Shown: piece by piece, positions 42,324 through 51,307 of the stretch
Position numbering within the stretch: position 1 is the stretch's first letter
Layout of the letters: each line of letters starts with the position of its first letter
Assembly: GCA_963708425.1 (NCBI GenBank)
Contig: OY970206.1
Location: 496,001 to 560,000 of the forward strand
Length of the DNA stretch: 64,000 nucleotides
DNA from: JACMNW01 sp963708425
GTDB taxonomy: Bacteria; Pseudomonadota; Alphaproteobacteria; Rhodobacterales; Rhodobacteraceae
Direction: 5' to 3'
The notes under the pieces: model-generated
What the model was told of the DNA's origin: nothing
Database searches by the model: none
The model's input: only the letters and a program-made list of their open reading frames with translations
Made by a program: the position numbers and the translations under genes

Positions 42324-43829
42324 TCATAACCCCACCCGGATCATCGAGTAGGAATGCGGCGGCAGGGTCAGGTGCAGGCCCTTGCCTGCGATCTTCGCCC
42401 CGTCGCCTTTGACCGGGGCCACATTGTCCGGCAGCGCCTTGGTGTTCCGCGCCTCAAGATCGGCGTGCTTGATCAGCGTATGCTCCACCGTCTTCGCCGC
42501 GAACCCGTCCAGCGCGAGGTCAACCTCCATCGGCTCGGTTCCGGAGCGGTTAATCGCGAAGAATGTCAGCGTGCCCGCGTCGTCGTCCCGCACCCCGGCG
42601 ATGTCCAGCCAGGGTACATCGGCAGCGACATCGGCGTCATAGCTGGCCACCTCGACTGCCAGCTGCATCGCCGTGCCGCGCCCGTGCTTCGACGCAAACA
42701 GGAATGGCCAGTAGATCGTCTGTCGCCAGGCCGCACCACCGGGTTCGGTCATGATCGGGGCGATTACGTTCACCAGCTGCGCGATGCAGGCGATCTTGAC
42801 CACATCGGCGCGGCGGATGAACGTGTTCAGGATGCAGCCGACCTGCAGGACATCCTCGAAATTGTACACGTCCTCCAGCAGCACTGGCGCCTCGGGCCAG
42901 TCCCAGGTTCGCATGCGCTCGGTGTCGGACTTGCGCTCGTGATACCAGACATTCCATTCGTCGAACGAGATGCTGACCTGCCGCTTCGACCGCTTCTTCG
43001 CCTTCACATAGTCGATGATCCCCGCAACCGTTCCGATGTAGCTGTCGAGCTTCATCGGCAAGGCAAGGAATTCGTTGGAATTCTTCTCGTAGTTCTCGAA
43101 ATACATGTGCAGGCTGATGTGGTCGACCTGGTCGTAGGTTTCCTCCAGCACGGTCGCTTCCCATTGCGGATAGGTCGGCATGTTGGAGTGACTTGAACCA
43201 CAGACCACCAGCTCCAGCGTCGGGTCCAGGCCGCGGAGCGCCTTGGCGGTTTCGTTCGCCAGATGGCCGTATTCTGCGGCGGTCTTGTGGCCGACCTGCC
43301 ATGGCCCGTCCATCTCGTTGCCCAGGCACCAGAGCCGACAATTCCAGGGGTCCTTGCGGCCATTCCTAGCCCGCAGGTCCGACCAGTGGCTGCCGCCCTT
43401 GTGGTTGACGTATTCTACGAAGGCCCGCGCCTCGTCCAACCCCCGCGACCCAAGGTTTACCGCGAGCATCATCTCGGTCCCGGCCTTCTCGGCCCAGTCG
43501 GCGAATTCGTGGATTCCGACGTGGTTAGATTCCGTCGTCCGCCAGGCCAGGTCCAGCCTGCGCGGTCGATGCTCTTTCGGGCCGATCCCGTCTTCCCAGT
43601 TGTAGGCCGATACGAAGTTGCCACCTGGATAGCGGCAGATCGGGGTGTCGAGCGCCCGCACCAGCTCCAGCACATCGCCGCGCATTCCGCTGCTGTCGGC
43701 GGTCGCATGGCCGGGCTCATAGATGCCTGTGTAGACCGCCCGGCCAAGGTGTTCCAGAAACGACCCGTATAGCCGCTTGTCGATGTCCGCGACCGTATAG
43801 GCGCTGTGCGCCGTGACCCGTGCCTTCAT
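42324..43829 (-). CDS. Alpha-L-arabinofuranosidase, GH51
   Basis: 501 residues from ATG 43829; the in-frame ATG at 43841 lies in the ribosome site GGAGGA and is rejected. GH51 hallmarks: RLYGSFLEHLGRAVY, CRYPGGNFVSAYNWEDG, LWCLGNEMDGPWQ with the acid/base Glu, and SISFDEWNVWYHERKS with the nucleophile Glu. No signal peptide, so it is a cytoplasmic enzyme that removes arabinofuranosyl groups from imported oligosaccharides. Sits between the importer operon and its regulator, each intergenic gap holding an operator-like repeat. Confidence 0.93.
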   Translation of the reverse strand: MKARVTAHSAYTVADIDKRLYGSFLEHLGRAVYTGIYEPGHATADSSGMRGDVLELVRALDTPICRYPGGNFVSAYNWEDGIGPKEHRPRRLDLAWRTTESNHVGIHEFADWAEKAGTEMMLAVNLGSRGLDEARAFVEYVNHKGGSHWSDLRARNGRKDPWNCRLWCLGNEMDGPWQVGHKTAAEYGHLANETAKALRGLDPTLELVVCGSSHSNMPTYPQWEATVLEETYDQVDHISLHMYFENYEKNSNEFLALPMKLDSYIGTVAGIIDYVKAKKRSKRQVSISFDEWNVWYHERKSDTERMRTWDWPEAPVLLEDVYNFEDVLQVGCILNTFIRRADVVKIACIAQLVNVIAPIMTEPGGAAWRQTIYWPFLFASKHGRGTAMQLAVEVASYDADVAADVPWLDIAGVRDDDAGTLTFFAINRSGTEPMEVDLALDGFAAKTVEHTLIKHADLEARNTKALPDNVAPVKGDGAKIAGKGLHLTLPPHSYSMIRVGL

Positions 43830-43870
43830 CGCTCCTCCCATCCGGATTTCCCAATCCGCAAATCCGGTTC

Positions 43871-43889
43871 ATACCAGACTTCTTGGTAT
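43871..43889 (-). promoter_or_regulatory. Candidate operator upstream of the GH51 gene
   Basis: ATACCA (43871-43876) and TGGTAT (43884-43889) are perfect inverted half-sites with a 7-base spacer, about 42 bases before the GH51 ATG. With the site at 42305-42323 the shared form is RTAYCM-N7-KGRTAY. Confidence 0.5.
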
Positions 43890-43938
43890 AGTTCGTCGGG
43901 CGGGGGTGCCGGTCAAGCGAAAAAGGTTGTCGCAATCG

Positions 43939-44865
43939 TCAGGCACGGACCAGACGAAGCGCGATTTCTTGATCGTGGTTGCCAAAGCCGCGACCGAAGA
44001 TGTTGATCCCGCCGGGGTGGCGCGCATCGTCCTTCACGCCGATCCGCACCCGGATCGAACGGTGTTCGTTCAACTGCAGATCGTGCAGCGAACATGCCGA
44101 GACCTTCTCCCCGTCGCGGAAGGTGCCTTCAGTGGTGACCTCCCACCGCTTGAGGTCGCCGTACTGCGAGCCTGCCAGCTTCCACCAGTCCGGTGTGTAC
44201 TTGCCGCGCTTGTCGCCGAAGTCCCCAGGCGAGGTCCAAGTGTCCACTTCATGACCGTTGATCGCAACGGTGATGTCCGAAGGCCAATCCTTTGATGTTC
44301 CCGGCACTTCTGAAGATAATTCCACCGACAATTCAAGCGATTGAACCAGTGCGCCGGCAAGCTTGGCGTTGTTGGGAAACTGGTATTCCACAAACCCGCG
44401 GGTGAACCACAACAGCCCCGCGCGCATTCGGTCAGGATCAAGGAATGTGTCCGGCACGTCAAGAAGCCCGATCACGCCCTCGGGCGAGCACAACCCGCAA
44501 GGCGCGCTGACTTCGCAGCGGGTATAGAGACCAATCGGCATCGCGACCTCGATCACGTTGGATAACTGTGCGGGCGTGGGGTCCTTGAAGGCGATCAGCA
44601 GCTCGGTAAACGTAGAATGACAGATTTTCTGGCTGCCTTTGCGGCCTTTCTCGGATCGGGTCTGTACCAGCCCGGCATCTACAAGGATCTGGATATTCGA
44701 AGAGACTGTCGACTGCGGCAGGTCGAGTTCTTCAGCAACCTGGTTTACGTTGCGCGGCCCCTTTCGGGTTAGATGTTCCAGAATCCGCACCCGTACCTCA
44801 CTGGCGAGGCTTCGAAGAATATCTTGCCGCTCAAGCGGGTCAACAACGAGGATCTGGTTTGTCAT
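43939..44865 (-). CDS. ArsR-type winged-helix regulator with sugar-sensing-like C terminus
   Basis: 308 residues. N-terminal winged helix: LRSLASEVRVRILEHLTRKG and LDLPQSTVSSNIQILVDAGL. The ~200 residues after it contain a cysteine cluster CEVSAPCGLC and a beta-rich domain (TVAINGHEVDTWTSPGDFGDK, seen also as KYTPDWWKLAGSQYG) not found in ordinary metal-sensing ArsR proteins. Such ArsR-like regulators occur beside sugar operons in Rhizobiales/Rhodobacterales. It is upstream of and codirectional with the GH51 and importer genes, so it most likely controls them. Confidence 0.78.
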   Translation of the reverse strand: MTNQILVVDPLERQDILRSLASEVRVRILEHLTRKGPRNVNQVAEELDLPQSTVSSNIQILVDAGLVQTRSEKGRKGSQKICHSTFTELLIAFKDPTPAQLSNVIEVAMPIGLYTRCEVSAPCGLCSPEGVIGLLDVPDTFLDPDRMRAGLLWFTRGFVEYQFPNNAKLAGALVQSLELSVELSSEVPGTSKDWPSDITVAINGHEVDTWTSPGDFGDKRGKYTPDWWKLAGSQYGDLKRWEVTTEGTFRDGEKVSACSLHDLQLNEHRSIRVRIGVKDDARHPGGINIFGRGFGNHDQEIALRLVRA

Positions 44866-44888
44866 GATGGCATATACGTCATTCTCGC

Positions 44889-44898
44889 GATATGTATC
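44889..44898 (-). promoter_or_regulatory. Palindrome near the ArsR-type gene start
   Basis: GATATGTATC differs at one base from the perfect palindrome GATACGTATC before the importer operon. It lies 24-33 bases upstream of the regulator ATG, a position fit for autoregulation. Confidence 0.4.
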
Positions 44899-45467
44899 AA
44901 GAAACCTGATGTAAAGAAAGTCGGTTCCTGAATTGGGAACGGTCAGATTGGCGGGAACCAGTTCCAGTTGCCCTGCTCTCGACCATCGTCAAGCAGCGGA
45001 TAGGCAAGGACACTCGACGAGAATATCGGCTCGGCTAAGACCGTTGATTTATGCCGCGCAATCATTTGGCATCAGTCTCAATGGCGGGCCTCAAACCGGC
45101 TGCTTCAGTGTCGTCGAATCAACCGTGGGCCGAACCCCAAATTTCCGCAATACTTGGTCCGGTGAACCGTATGGACTTTCCGCCCCGCGACGCTGGTGGC
45201 GTGTCAACACAGGAACGGATGTCCACGTCCGCGCAAATTGACCATCGTCTCTGGTCAGGCTTAGCTGCCGCTGCGAATGACCGCTATCGCGCGATCCTGC
45301 GAATGCGATGCCGCACCTGCTCGGGTCCGCTTCCCCCCTTCGCGACGGTTCGACCGCAGCCCAACAATTGTCCGGTCGCGACTCCGATCGAACTCTACTC
45401 TTTGAGAGCTGAAAACTGTTCTGTTTCAGCAGCCTACAAGCTGTTCACCAAAACGGCGCAGGCAACA

Positions 45468-45640
45468 GGTCCGGAGATTATCGGCCCAGAGAGAAAGCAT
45501 CCGGGTCTGTTGGAGCAGTAGCAGGTGAACAGCTCCGCCCGCATAACCCTCCAAAACAAAGGCAAAATCCCGCCGCAGCCGGATTGGAAGAACGCATTCA
45601 CGAGGGCAAGTGGCGGAGGTAACGGGACTGGTGTCGAACC
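45468..45640. repeat. tRNA-Ser 3'-flank-like repeat, copy 2
   Basis: Near-identical to 24746-24920 and similar in plan to the tRNA-Ser flank at 51237-51334. On the minus strand it reads GGTTCGA...CCTCCGCCA, then a spacer and a hairpin with T-run. Same orientation as the others. Confidence 0.62.
45563..45585 (-). terminator. Rho-independent terminator-like hairpin in repeat copy 2
   Basis: Minus strand AATCCGGC-TGCG-GCGGGATT with one C-C mismatch in the stem, followed by TTGCC. A degraded equivalent of the copy 1 terminator. Confidence 0.5.
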
Positions 45641-45697
45641 GTCTCTGGGACGTAACATGTTGAATAACAGAGATCAGCCCTCTCTGAACGTGTTTCC

Positions 45698-45895
45698 TTA
45701 GGCTTCGGCTGAGCAAATCAGCGCAAACATCTTCCACCAAAACCGCACCGTCTCGTGGCTGAGGTCAATGCCGCGCTCGCGCAGCACGTCTTCGACGTTG
45801 CGCAGCGACAGTGGAAACCGAATGTAGCGCATCACAGCCAGGCGGATGACCTCGGGGTTCGTCTTGAAGTAGCGGAAAGGGGAGTGTTTGGTCAT
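45698..45895 (-). mobile_element. IS6-family transposase, N-terminal fragment
   Basis: 65 residues: MTKHSPFRYFKTNPEVIRLA, then FPLSLRNVEDVLRERGIDLS and HETVRFWW, the N terminus of IS6 transposases including the helix-turn-helix. The DDE catalytic domain is missing. Sits between repeat copy 2 and the CXXCH/VWD gene. Confidence 0.8.
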
Positions 45896-46020
45896 TCTCG
45901 TAGGCTAGCCGTGCACCCCACCCGCGCGCTGTCATGAGGCGGTACACCATCTTGATTCTAAATTGCCCTAGCGTTATTATTTCTGTATCTACGGAGCTAA
46001 GTCGATTGGTGGAGCACGCC

Positions 46021-49000
46021 ATGAGAGCCGAGCTGGAATACGGGCATTTTGTTTCTTTGGGCGCGTGCTTAGGGAAGCCTCCTTTGCCGTCTAGGACCCC
46101 CAAACGCCTAATTCAGGTTGTGCTTCTATTGCTAGCCGCGTGCCTGATTTCGGTGGGTGCGGCAAAGGCTGCAGATCTTCGCGTGATGATCACGGGGCTC
46201 GGAGCCGGGCGTGTGGAAAGCATCACGCCCGGCGCCCCCTTCACCTGCAACGACGCCTGCGATGCAAGTTTTCCCGACGCGCAGCAACTGACTTTGAGTG
46301 CTATCCCCGCTACAGGCTCCGTGTTTCTGGGGTGGGATGTTGACATAAACGCTGATCCCACAACGCCAGCGGACTGTACGGGCGTGACAAGCGATTGCGT
46401 GCTGTCGATAAATCAGTTGCGCAGCCTGCGGCCGCGTTTTGGCCTGATGTTCAGCCCGGCGCCGCTGACAGACTTAACGCCTGCGGGCATCTCCAGCTAC
46501 TTGTCGGCCGACCCTTCAGTCGATACGCCGAGCGAGTTCTTCGCTGCTCTGCCGGAGGCTTTCCGCAGCAACTGGATTTTCATGACCCGGTCCGAAAGCC
46601 TCCAGACGGGCACGTCCCATTCACCGCGCGTGCTTGTGTTCAATGAGTCAGCGTTGAACGTGTTCACCTTCGCCCTCGCGGGCCACGCCTCGTTTCCGCA
46701 AACAGCAACGACCAAGATTGAATACATGCAGTGGGATCCGGCGGACATGAATTTCCGGATGCATGAAATCAATCTGGTGCCCTTCACCACCATGGTGAAC
46801 AGCAACATCAGCGTTGATGACGTCAAATGCTCGAAGTGCCACTCCACCCGCAATGTGCTCAACCGCAGCTCATTCCCAGGCACCGATGGACTGACGCCGC
46901 GCAGCTTGAAGGTGAAGAACAAGCCCAACTGGGATGCTTATGACAGTTGGGGCAGCATGTTGCCGTTCAACCGCGACCGCATCTACATGGGGTCGGCAGA
47001 GGCGGCGGCGCTTCGAAAGCTTCTCAACCCCTGGACATGGCGCGCGCAGCCAAGCGTGCGCGCCCTCATTGAGCAGCTACGCCTGCAACCTGCCAACACG
47101 CCGGACGTTCACATGATCTGGCGGATGCGCGGCGGCGCCGGGGACGGCGGCATCAGGTTTGCCTTTGACACCCCGGGCCCTTTGCCAGGCCAGCGCGAGC
47201 CAGCGCCAATCTTCGGAGTGGGATCGGCAACGACCAACTATAACTTCAACAACCAGCCAGGCAGCGGGGCCGCGACCACAGTGCAAAGGGATGGCAATTT
47301 TGTCACCTTATTAGCTGCTCCATTCCCACCACTCGCGTCTGTGTCGGCGAACACGGACTTCGAAGGGAGAGGCGTTCAACTCTTTGATTTGTTGGGCGGG
47401 CTGGACGGCCAGCCCAATGCGCTCCGTATCGCCGACGAGTTGATTAACCACCGTGTCTTTAAGGACGATCTTTTCACAGACCCCATCGACATCCGCCCCT
47501 TGGCGTTGGCGATCTTCGAGGGCTGCATCACCCGCAACAACATCGGCACGGTCGGAATTCCAGCCGCCGTCACAAGTTTCTTCGATCAGCGCAATGGCGG
47601 AAATCTGACAAACGTCTTTAACGACACGCGGCAGCGCATGACGCAGATGCCCCAGCGCAAGGCCGACTTGCAGCGCTTTAATCTTGACAATGCGCTAGAT
47701 GCCTACGTGGCGCGCTTAGGCGGCACTCCCGTAGATCCCCATGTGGGGCTATTGCAGCAGTATCTGGACGTCATCAACAACGAAACGGAAATCGGCGTCA
47801 CCCGTATCCGCAAGGACGTGTTCCGGCGCACGCAAGGCGATGGTGGCGGCACAGGCGACCAGACAGTCGTCATGGGCGGCTTGTACACGGACCGGGAAAT
47901 TTATTCGAATGCCGAGTTCATTGCCGTTGCCCGCTACTTCCTCGAGCCGTTGGGCGTCTCCGTCGACAAATGGTCTATGAATGTGCGCGGCCGCTCGCGC
48001 GGCTACAATTTTGCGGATGTGCTGGACCGTCAGATTGGGATGGCTTTACCGGAGCTCCGCAGAGCCGTCGGTCTGGCCGCGAACACGCCCGCCAACTGCG
48101 CAGACGTGAACGCCCGCGTGTTCGGCAACCTGCCCGCCGTGACCGGCACCATTACAACAGCCACGCTGCCACCTGTCGGCCAGGTGCCTTCCTACACAAA
48201 TGTGCAGCGCATCTTCAACAAGGCCTGCATCGAATGTCATGGCGGCCTGCGCTATCCGCCCTACAACAATGTCGGTAGCTTCGTGGACTTCTCCGAAAAT
48301 GAAACACCGCCCGCCGGTCAACGCCGCATGACGCGGTCCTATCAGCTTGCGGCTGCGCTCGGGGCGGAGATCCGCACCCGGATCAACAGCAATGCCGTGG
48401 GATGCGACACGTCCGCCTTCACCTTGGCTGATGCGCAGATGCCCTTCTGCGGGCCAAAGCTGAGCGGGGCCGACATCAACGTGATTGAACGATGGCTCAC
48501 TGGCGGCTCCACCTATTCTGAAGGCGATCCCCACATCCGAACTGTTGATGGCATCAACTATGATTTCCAGGGGGCTGGCGAGTTCGTGTTGCTCCGCGAT
48601 GAGGGACTGGAGTTGCAATCCAGAATGTGGCCGGTGTCAACGGCCGGGCCTCTAGGGCCAAATGGCTACACGGGTCTCACGTCCTGTGTCAGCGTCAACA
48701 CCGCTGTTGCTCTGCGGTTGGCAGGAGACAGGATCACTTACATTCCGCCCGAAAAAAGTCGCGGAGGCGAGCGGGGCCCCGAGCTTCGCATAAACGGCGA
48801 GCGTGTGACCCTCGGCAAAGGTGAAATCGTCCTGCCGTCCGGAGGCAGGATCGTCTCCGTCAATGGCGGCCAATCCGTGTTGATGCAATCCCAAGGCGGA
48901 ACGACTGTCACCGTCTCGCCTTGGTTCTGGCAAAACCACAATGTTTGGATCATGGACATCCGCGTCGACAAAGCGCGGGCGACGGCGGGATTGATGGGCG

Positions 49001-49722
49001 CTCTTGTGCCGGGCAATTGGCTGCCATCGCTGCCCGACGGCTCCGAGCTTGGCCCAATGCCTGCCGATCTCAATGACAGGTACAAGTTGCTATACGACGC
49101 GTTCGGCAATGCTTGGCGCGTGGATGAGTCAACAACGCTGTTTGACTATCCGTCCTGGCTGTCATGGAAGGACTTTGCTGACTTTGAATGGCCGCGCGGC
49201 GAAAGCCCCTCGTCCTGCGAGGTGACAGCGCTACCGGGCGGCGTTCCGCCGACGCCGCCGATGAAGCCCATCGACGTAAGCAAAGCCGAGAGTCTGTGCA
49301 AGGGCATTGAGGACAAGCAGCGCTTCATGAACTGTGTGCAGGATGTAACTGTGACGGGGGAGCCCGGCTTCGCCCGGAATTTTGCCCGCGCCCAGGACCT
49401 TGAAGCTGTCGCCAGCACGCCCTTGGGCGAAGTGCCGACGCCGGAATTTCCAAAGCATGGCGAGAGGCTGAAGGCAGGTGACGTCCGTCTGGCATGGGCT
49501 GAGGCCAAAGGTATCGTCGAGCGCGGCGGCACCTACCGGCTTTGCGTCTGGCCGTCAGATCGGCTGTTCGGCTTCAGCTATTGCGACAAGGAGCGCTTGA
49601 GGGAGAATGTAGCAACACTTCCCGATCTGGAGCCGGGCGTGACCTACAAATGGAAGGTGCTGGTGGACTATCCAGACGGCAGCTTCGCCGAATCCAAGAC
49701 GCGGCGTTTCGAAGTTGAATGA
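46021..49722 (+). CDS. Large exported protein: B-repeat, two CXXCH haem motifs, VWD domain
   Basis: 1233 residues from ATG 46021, chosen because GGTGGAG lies just ahead; the frame is open further upstream without a good site. Order: signal peptide (LIQVVLLLLAACLISVGAAKA, in part LLLLAACLISVGAAKA); an InlB-type bacterial repeat at ~50-125 (GRVESITPGAPF, VFLGWDVD); CSKCH at 270-274; a region of unknown fold; CIECH at 736-740; a von Willebrand type D domain from ~833 (EGDPHIRTVDGINYDFQGAG); a cysteine-bearing tail (CVQDVTVTGEP); and a C-terminal Fn3-like domain. CXXCH are covalent haem c sites; VWD is an extracellular adhesion domain. The combination is one I do not know as a named family. Flanked by IS6 and IS3 fragments. 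Possibly a surface or periplasmic redox/adhesion protein. Confidence 0.8.
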   Translation: MRAELEYGHFVSLGACLGKPPLPSRTPKRLIQVVLLLLAACLISVGAAKAADLRVMITGLGAGRVESITPGAPFTCNDACDASFPDAQQLTLSAIPATGSVFLGWDVDINADPTTPADCTGVTSDCVLSINQLRSLRPRFGLMFSPAPLTDLTPAGISSYLSADPSVDTPSEFFAALPEAFRSNWIFMTRSESLQTGTSHSPRVLVFNESALNVFTFALAGHASFPQTATTKIEYMQWDPADMNFRMHEINLVPFTTMVNSNISVDDVKCSKCHSTRNVLNRSSFPGTDGLTPRSLKVKNKPNWDAYDSWGSMLPFNRDRIYMGSAEAAALRKLLNPWTWRAQPSVRALIEQLRLQPANTPDVHMIWRMRGGAGDGGIRFAFDTPGPLPGQREPAPIFGVGSATTNYNFNNQPGSGAATTVQRDGNFVTLLAAPFPPLASVSANTDFEGRGVQLFDLLGGLDGQPNALRIADELINHRVFKDDLFTDPIDIRPLALAIFEGCITRNNIGTVGIPAAVTSFFDQRNGGNLTNVFNDTRQRMTQMPQRKADLQRFNLDNALDAYVARLGGTPVDPHVGLLQQYLDVINNETEIGVTRIRKDVFRRTQGDGGGTGDQTVVMGGLYTDREIYSNAEFIAVARYFLEPLGVSVDKWSMNVRGRSRGYNFADVLDRQIGMALPELRRAVGLAANTPANCADVNARVFGNLPAVTGTITTATLPPVGQVPSYTNVQRIFNKACIECHGGLRYPPYNNVGSFVDFSENETPPAGQRRMTRSYQLAAALGAEIRTRINSNAVGCDTSAFTLADAQMPFCGPKLSGADINVIERWLTGGSTYSEGDPHIRTVDGINYDFQGAGEFVLLRDEGLELQSRMWPVSTAGPLGPNGYTGLTSCVSVNTAVALRLAGDRITYIPPEKSRGGERGPELRINGERVTLGKGEIVLPSGGRIVSVNGGQSVLMQSQGGTTVTVSPWFWQNHNVWIMDIRVDKARATAGLMGALVPGNWLPSLPDGSELGPMPADLNDRYKLLYDAFGNAWRVDESTTLFDYPSWLSWKDFADFEWPRGESPSSCEVTALPGGVPPTPPMKPIDVSKAESLCKGIEDKQRFMNCVQDVTVTGEPGFARNFARAQDLEAVASTPLGEVPTPEFPKHGERLKAGDVRLAWAEAKGIVERGGTYRLCVWPSDRLFGFSYCDKERLRENVATLPDLEPGVTYKWKVLVDYPDGSFAESKTRRFEVE

Positions 49723-49782
49723 AGAAAGCCCAACTGTCCGTCACCAGCTGCAGCGCAGTTCATCAATGAACCCGGGGAGCCG

Positions 49783-50683
49783 TGACCTGTCACTGAGAAA
49801 TTCCTCCACCTTCAACTAGAGTCCGACCCAAGAAAGGGGACGGATGATGAAGCGAGCACGGTTTGCGGAAGAGCAGATCATTGGCATTTTGCAGGAGCAT
49901 CAGGCGGGCGCGAAGTGCCCCGATTTGTGCCGCAAGCATGGCATGTCGGAGGGCACGTTTTACGCCTGGAAGAGCAAGTTCGGCGGCATGACGGTGCCGG
50001 ATGCCAAGCGGCTGAAGGCATTGGAAGATGAGAATGGCAAGCTGAAGCGGTTGCTGGCGGACACGATGCTGGACATGTCGGCGATGCGCGAGCTTCTGGC
50101 AAAAAAGTGGTAGGGCCTGTTGTTCAGCGCGAGGCAGTCGCGCATTTGCAGGCTAAGGTGGGCCTGTCCGAGCGGCGGGCCTGCCAGATTGTCGGGGCGG
50201 ATCGCAAGATGATCCGTTACAAATCACGGCGCCCGCCGGACACAGCGCTGCGAACGCGGCTGCGCGATCTTGCCAATGAGCGCAGGCGGTTCGGTTACCG
50301 GCGGCTGTTCATTCTGCTGCGGCGGGAGGGCGAGCCATCGAGCATCAACCGCATTTACCGGGTGTATCGTGACGAGGGCCTGACGGTGCGCAAACGCCGG
50401 GCCAGACGCAAAGCCATTGGAACCCGCGCGCCAATCCTGGTGGAAGCCCGCGCGAATGCGCGCTGGTCACTCGATTTCGTGCATGACCAGTTCGGCTGTG
50501 GGCGGCGGTTCCGCATCCTGAATGTCGTCGATGACGTGACCCGCGAATGCTTAGCCGCAATCCCGGACACCTCGATTTCCGGGCGACGGGTGACCCGGGA
50601 ACTGACGACCCTGATCGAACGGCGCGGAAAGCCGGGGATGATCGTGTCCGACAATGGGACAGAACTGACCTCAAACGCGATCG
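49783..50683 (+). mobile_element. IS3-family (IS407-like) element, left part
   Basis: TGACCTGTCACTGAGAAATT from ~49783 resembles the left terminal repeat of IS407-type elements. It contains complete orfA and the first ~192 codons of orfB; the right end is absent, replaced by unrelated hsdR-like sequence after 50683. Confidence 0.7.
49844..50113 (+). CDS. IS3-family transposase OrfA
   Basis: 89 residues: KRARFAEEQIIGILQEHQAG, LCRKHGMSEGTFYAWKSK helix-turn-helix, and a leucine-zipper-like RLKALEDENGKLKRLLADTML. Complete. Its end contains A-AAA-AAG (50101-50107), the classic slippery heptamer for a -1 shift into orfB, whose frame overlaps by a few bases. Confidence 0.88.
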   Translation: MMKRARFAEEQIIGILQEHQAGAKCPDLCRKHGMSEGTFYAWKSKFGGMTVPDAKRLKALEDENGKLKRLLADTMLDMSAMRELLAKKW

Positions 50684-51045
50684 ACACCGTGACCACGCTG
50701 TCCGAGGCAACCGATGTCAACGTGTTGCACGAGCTGAAGGACGCACTGGACCAGGTGGGCGTATACGAGTGGCAGGAGGTCGAAGACTTCGTGACCCGGT
50801 ATTTTGCCGGTGAAGATGCCCAGACCCTCAGCCCGATCATCGATATCGCGGCCAACCGTTTCAACGCCGAACTGTTTGCCTCTGATCCGGCGTTCAAGGC
50901 CGCGCGGGCCAGAACATCGAACAAGTTCTCAACAAGAACCTGGACAACCGACCCAGCACTTAAAGCGATCGGTCGGAACTGCCGGGCCATTATTTTTCCA
51001 AGGAGTTTTGTTAACCGCAGGGCAATCATATTTACAAATTGCTGA
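50107..51045 (+). pseudogene. IS3 OrfB truncated and fused in frame to a type I restriction subunit R fragment
   Basis: Residues 1-192 are IS3 OrfB: HTH_21 region (RRFGYRRLFILLRREGE), then the integrase core with SLDFVHDQFGCGRRFRILNV and VSDNGTELTSNAI, giving the first two catalytic Asp residues. The last Glu region is gone. At ~50683 the frame passes directly into LHELKDALDQVGVYEWQEVE and DFVTRYFAGEDAQTLSPIID, typical of the C-terminal part of HsdR, followed by NRFNAELFASDPAFKAARA and then a shifted tail. The product cannot transpose. Whether it is made is unknown. Confidence 0.75.
50684..50966 (+). pseudogene. Type I restriction enzyme subunit R, C-terminal remnant
   Basis: About 70 residues (VLHELKDALDQVGVYEWQEV, YFAGEDAQTLSPIIDIAANR) match the HsdR C-terminal region. 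After NAEL an internal deletion joins to SDPAFKAAR, and the next frame reads NIEQVLNKNLDN, another HsdR-tail-like piece. No hsdM or hsdS gene is present. Confidence 0.62.
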
Positions 51046-51307
51046 ATTCGATTTGTGTCCCTTTCGGCACGCAAAAGAAAACGCGAACCAGACAAACTTT
51101 GCGAAGTAAATAGTCGAGCAAAAACAGAGATTTATAGCTGTGAACCAAAATCACGCAGTGCACGGCTCTAGAGAGACACGGGTAGGAGAGACCCATTTGC
51201 GCCGAGTTTGCCGCAGCCGCAGTTCACAGCACGACGCGCATAACCTTTGAATCACACAAGAAAATTCCAGTCCGCTACGGCGGAGAGAGCAGTTCCGAAA
51301 TGACTTG
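51046..51307. repeat. tRNA-Ser 3' flank (reference copy of the repeat)
   Basis: Non-coding. From 51237 CGCATAACC to the tRNA end it shares the plan of repeat copies 1 and 2 (CGCATAACC, A-rich stretch, hairpin, spacer, GTGGCGGAGG) at roughly 60% identity. The first part (51046-51170) shows nothing recognisable. Confidence 0.5.
51261..51284 (-). terminator. Terminator of tRNA-Ser
   Basis: Minus strand TCCGC-CGTA-GCGGA followed by CTGGAATTTTC: a 5-bp stem with a nearby T-run, 24 bases after the tRNA. Confidence 0.55.

Larger units (their letters stand above)
44899..45697. other. Non-coding accessory region
   Basis: About 800 bases with no gene I can support; a plus-strand frame at 45051-45521 has no family likeness. 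The right part holds repeat copy 2 (45468-45640) and an IS6 fragment follows. Confidence 0.45.

Noticed and set aside
23431..50683. The IS3 right half at 23.4 kb and left half at 49.8-50.7 kb, in the same orientation, look like one element opened by integration of a 27-kb circle.
   Set aside because: In the ~29 bases where the two halves overlap (around GTExTSNAI) they differ at about a quarter of positions, so they come from two different IS3 relatives.
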